A DNA stretch of 7,709 nucleotides from Ferrimicrobium sp. (lineage in GTDB: Bacteria; Actinomycetota; Acidimicrobiia; Acidimicrobiales; Acidimicrobiaceae), in the NCBI GenBank assembly GCA_027365375.1, contig DAHXNM010000232.1, forward strand, positions 1-7,709, in the 5' to 3' direction. Both the position numbers and the translations under genes were made by a program. Below, one piece after another: positions 5,745-7,709 of the stretch (positions are counted from its first letter, which is position 1; each line of letters begins with the position of its first letter). Under the pieces are notes generated by a model. The model ran no database searches and had not been told where the DNA came from. It worked only from the letters and a program-made list of their open reading frames with translations.

Positions 5745-5867
5745 ATGGCAGGCACAGATCCGGTGAGCGATGAAGTCCCCCGAGAGTCCAGAGGCGCGCA
5801 AAGCGTACGTGGTACTAGACGGCAATGGCGGTCGCTAGGCTGCATCACAATCTTTCGGAGAGGATAG
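5745..5867 (+). CDS. Possible small Arg-rich ORF before the ABC ATPase
   Basis: ATG at 5745-5747 preceded by GGAG with a 5-base gap (good ribosome site), 40 codons, TAG at 5865-5867, ending 7 bases before the ATPase GTG. The product starts MAGTDPVSDEVPRESRGAQ and ends in an Arg-rich segment with one cysteine. It resembles no family known to me. Spacing and ribosome site favour translation, possibly as a leader that couples to the ATPase gene; composition gives no support either way. Confidence 0.3.
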   Translation: MAGTDPVSDEVPRESRGAQSVRGTRRQWRSLGCITIFRRG

Positions 5868-5874
5868 ATGCGTC

Positions 5875-6645
5875 GTGGGGGAAGATTGGCTCATACGTGC
5901 CAGTACGGTTACCAAGGTATTTACCACGAACGGACACGGGGTGCTCGCTCTTGAGGAGGTCAATCTTGACTTGGCAAGAGGCTCTTTTACCTCACTAATC
6001 GGCCCATCCGGATGTGGAAAGTCGACACTCTTGAGGATCATCGGCGGCATCGAGACACCGAGTCAAGGGTCGGTTGAACACGCTGGCTCAGCTCGAATCG
6101 CTTTTGTCTTTCAGGATCATGCGCTCTTCCCATGGCTAACCGTACTCGACAACGTCGCTTTTGGCCTCAAGATGGCTGGAGTTGAAACAGGGGAGCGGAA
6201 TCGACGGTCCCAAATCTGGATCGAGCGAGTTGGGCTCGCGGGATTCGAAAAGGCATTCCCTAACGCACTCTCGGGTGGAATGCGCCAACGCCTATCCATA
6301 GCTCGAGCTTTTGTCACTGAACCCGACATCCTTCTCATGGACGAACCAATGGGAGCACTTGACGAACAGACCAGACTCCTGATCCAGGAGGACCTCCTAC
6401 GGCTCTGGGAAGAGACGCGCAAGACCGTGCTCCTTGTTACGCACTCCATCGACGAAGCCATCCTTCTCGGCGACCGGGTCGCAGTAATGAGTCGGCGGCC
6501 AGGACGGATCAAAGCAAATCTCGACGTACCGCTTGAGCGACCGCGCACATTACACAACATGACTGATCCACGCTTTGTCGCGCTCAAAGACGCCATACTC
6601 AATGACCTTCATGACGAGGTGATGGCATCAATGGAGTCTCGTTGA
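5875..6645 (+). CDS. ABC transporter ATP-binding protein, NitT/TauT type
   Basis: The 256-residue ATPase subunit of an importer of the SsuB/TauB/NrtD group, which powers uptake of sulfonates, nitrate/cyanate or pyrimidine-like compounds through a dimeric permease. Motifs are complete: Walker A GPSGCGKST (43-51), Q-loop FVFQDHALFPWLTV with Q80, signature LSGGMRQR (132-139), Walker B ILLMDEP (152-158), D-loop ALDEQ (161-165) and switch His190 in LLVTHSIDEA. The LFPWLTVLDNVAFGL stretch after the Q-loop is characteristic of this group. The GTG at 5875 is the first usable start in frame, since a stop lies at 5836-5838; GGAGAGG (5857-5863) is 11 bases before it. An ATG at 5868 is out of frame. The stop overlaps the permease start. 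Confidence 0.93.
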   Translation: MGEDWLIRASTVTKVFTTNGHGVLALEEVNLDLARGSFTSLIGPSGCGKSTLLRIIGGIETPSQGSVEHAGSARIAFVFQDHALFPWLTVLDNVAFGLKMAGVETGERNRRSQIWIERVGLAGFEKAFPNALSGGMRQRLSIARAFVTEPDILLMDEPMGALDEQTRLLIQEDLLRLWEETRKTVLLVTHSIDEAILLGDRVAVMSRRPGRIKANLDVPLERPRTLHNMTDPRFVALKDAILNDLHDEVMASMESR

Positions 6646-7475
6646 CAACCTCTGTCTCAAATAGCCCCATCAACCAAGAACTCGATCGGAGTGCGCTACG
6701 AGCCAGGCGACTCCGACATCGTGATCTCGCCCTAGGGGTAGCGACACCGATCGTACTCCTCCTTATCTGGCAACTCGCTAGCTCGACCAACCTCATCGAC
6801 GCCAAGATCTTCACGCCACCAAGCACCATTTTCTCTACCGCTATCACGCTGATAAAGAATGGCGTGCTCACACATGATCTCGGCATCACCTCTCTCCGCC
6901 TGATCGTCGGCTTCGTGATTGGAGGTGCTCTGGGTATCGCTGTCGGAATAGCACTAGGTATATTTCGCACGCTTCGAGCTGCCTTTTCGCCACTTTTTGC
7001 GGCCTTATACGCCGTACCCCAGATCGCCGTGCTGCCACTACTCCTTGTTATTTTCGGGATTGGCGAGACTCCAAAGATCTTGACGGTAGCAGCCGTCTCC
7101 TTCTTCGTACTCGAGATCAACGCCATGGCGGGAGTGCGTTCCATCGACCCACAACTGCTTGAGGCAGGACGAGCCTATGGCGCCAAAGGGAGACGACTGT
7201 TCTGGCACGTGCTCGTCCCTGGAAGCCTGCCTGCCGTCTTCACCGGCCTCCGAGTAGCAGCAGCACTGGCGCTCGTAGTAGTCACCGCTACTGAGTTCGT
7301 GGCTGCTAACAGCGGACTCGGATATCTAGTCTGGAATTCCTGGCAGCTCTTCGAACCTAACCAGATGTATGTGGGGCTCATCACCATCGCCCTTGTTGGA
7401 GTCATACTGACCGGCATTATTGAACTTATAGCACGCAAGGTCATGCCCTGGTCTAGGCGCAGCTCTCACGACTAG
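6642..7475 (+). CDS. ABC transporter permease, NitT/TauT type
   Basis: A 277-residue inner-membrane subunit (BPD_transp_1 fold) with about six helices: near 29-47, 86-108, 115-138, 143-163, 199-221 and 245-267. The EAA loop that docks on the ATPase is seen as EAGRAYGAKGRRLFWHVLVP at 174-193. The FTPPSTIF segment after helix 1 (57-64) and EFVAANSGLGYLVW (218-231) are typical of SsuC/TauC-like permeases. The start is TTG at 6642-6644, sharing TTGA with the ATPase stop and preceded by GGAG (6633-6636) at 5 bases, so the two genes are translationally coupled. Family length is usually 250-280, so it is complete. Substrate unknown. Confidence 0.92.
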   Translation: MTTSVSNSPINQELDRSALRARRLRHRDLALGVATPIVLLLIWQLASSTNLIDAKIFTPPSTIFSTAITLIKNGVLTHDLGITSLRLIVGFVIGGALGIAVGIALGIFRTLRAAFSPLFAALYAVPQIAVLPLLLVIFGIGETPKILTVAAVSFFVLEINAMAGVRSIDPQLLEAGRAYGAKGRRLFWHVLVPGSLPAVFTGLRVAAALALVVVTATEFVAANSGLGYLVWNSWQLFEPNQMYVGLITIALVGVILTGIIELIARKVMPWSRRSSHD

Positions 7476-7526
7476 CGACAATAGCTGCAACAATGGTGTT
7501 GATGGGCAGCTAGCGGGTCCATTGGT

Positions 7527-7535
7527 TGCTATACT
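7527..7535 (+). promoter_or_regulatory. Extended -10 promoter for the lipoprotein gene
   Basis: TGC-TATACT is an extended -10 (TGn plus a 5/6 match to TATAAT) 88 bases before the lipoprotein ATG. No -35 is evident, as is common for extended -10 promoters. It would allow the binding protein to be made in excess over the membrane components, which is usual for such importers. Confidence 0.4.
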
Positions 7536-7622
7536 CGCCTGAAACAATAGCCCAAACGAGCGCTGCGAGCCAAACCGGCATCCACGCAGACCCTCTATGA
7601 GCAGCAAGAAGGATCGGATTCA

Positions 7623-7709
7623 ATGCGTCGAACACATCGGCTAGCTACAGCGTTTATCGCCCTTGGGGTTTCAGGGGTACTCGCCGCCTGTGGTAGCGCG
7701 AGCTCCAGC
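7623..7709 (+). CDS. Lipoprotein, probably the importer's substrate-binding protein (cut by window edge)
   Basis: The first 29 codons are visible, from ATG at 7623 with AAGAAGGA (7606-7613) 9 bases before it. They encode a lipoprotein signal peptide: basic start MRRTHR, hydrophobic core LATAFIALGVSGV, lipobox LAAC (20-23) with Cys23 as the lipidated residue, then a Gly/Ser/Ala linker. In an actinobacterium this would be anchored to the outer face of the membrane. Its place after the ATPase and permease suggests a SsuA/TauA/NMT1-like solute-binding protein, but the diagnostic part is beyond the right edge, so this is inference from context. Confidence 0.75.
   Translation, partial: MRRTHRLATAFIALGVSGVLAACGSASSS

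Noticed and set aside
6117..7144. Two long minus-strand frames (161 and 181 codons)
   Set aside because: Both are Ser/Arg-rich antisense shadows of the ABC ATPase and permease, which carry all family motifs on the plus strand.

Overview
The window looks like chromosomal DNA of an actinobacterium with moderate G+C. Evidence is the start of a mycofactocin gene (mftD), a eukaryote-type glutamine synthetase II, GTG and TTG starts, and mixed third-base usage. An acidophilic Acidimicrobiia-type genome would fit, but that is inference. No rRNA, tRNA, CRISPR array or insertion sequence was recognised.

Layout. (1) 1-280, minus: N-terminal 93 codons of mftD, cut by the left edge and starting at a TTG behind a perfect Shine-Dalgarno. 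(2) 281-659: gap without a convincing gene. (3) 660-2081, minus: a 12-TM APC-type amino acid permease. It appears to be transcribed from a near-consensus sigma-70 promoter (TTGACA-N17-TACACT) about 280 bases upstream, with tandem repeats lying over the transcription start. (4) 2392-3184: long, mostly empty region upstream of glnII, holding at most small ORFs, a weak promoter and a GlnR-like half site. (5) 3185-4225, plus: glnII. (6) 4283-4322: perfect 18-bp stem hairpin, a probable terminator between convergent units. (7) 5715-4546, minus: apparent operon of a membrane protein of unknown function, a 50-residue helical small protein not previously evident because of its size, and a MoaD-type ubiquitin-fold protein ending in GlyGly. 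(8) 5745-7709, plus: a NitT/TauT-type ABC importer: a possible 40-codon small ORF, the ATPase, the permease (start overlapping the ATPase stop), then a lipoprotein that is probably the binding protein, cut by the right edge.

How they may work together. The divergent permease and glnII could form a nitrogen unit, with the permease importing an amino acid or amine and GSII assimilating ammonium; this is inferred from adjacency only. The importer belongs to a family that takes up sulfonates, nitrate, cyanate, or pyrimidine and flavin precursors, and its substrate cannot be read from this sequence. The MoaD unit is not accompanied by other molybdopterin genes here.
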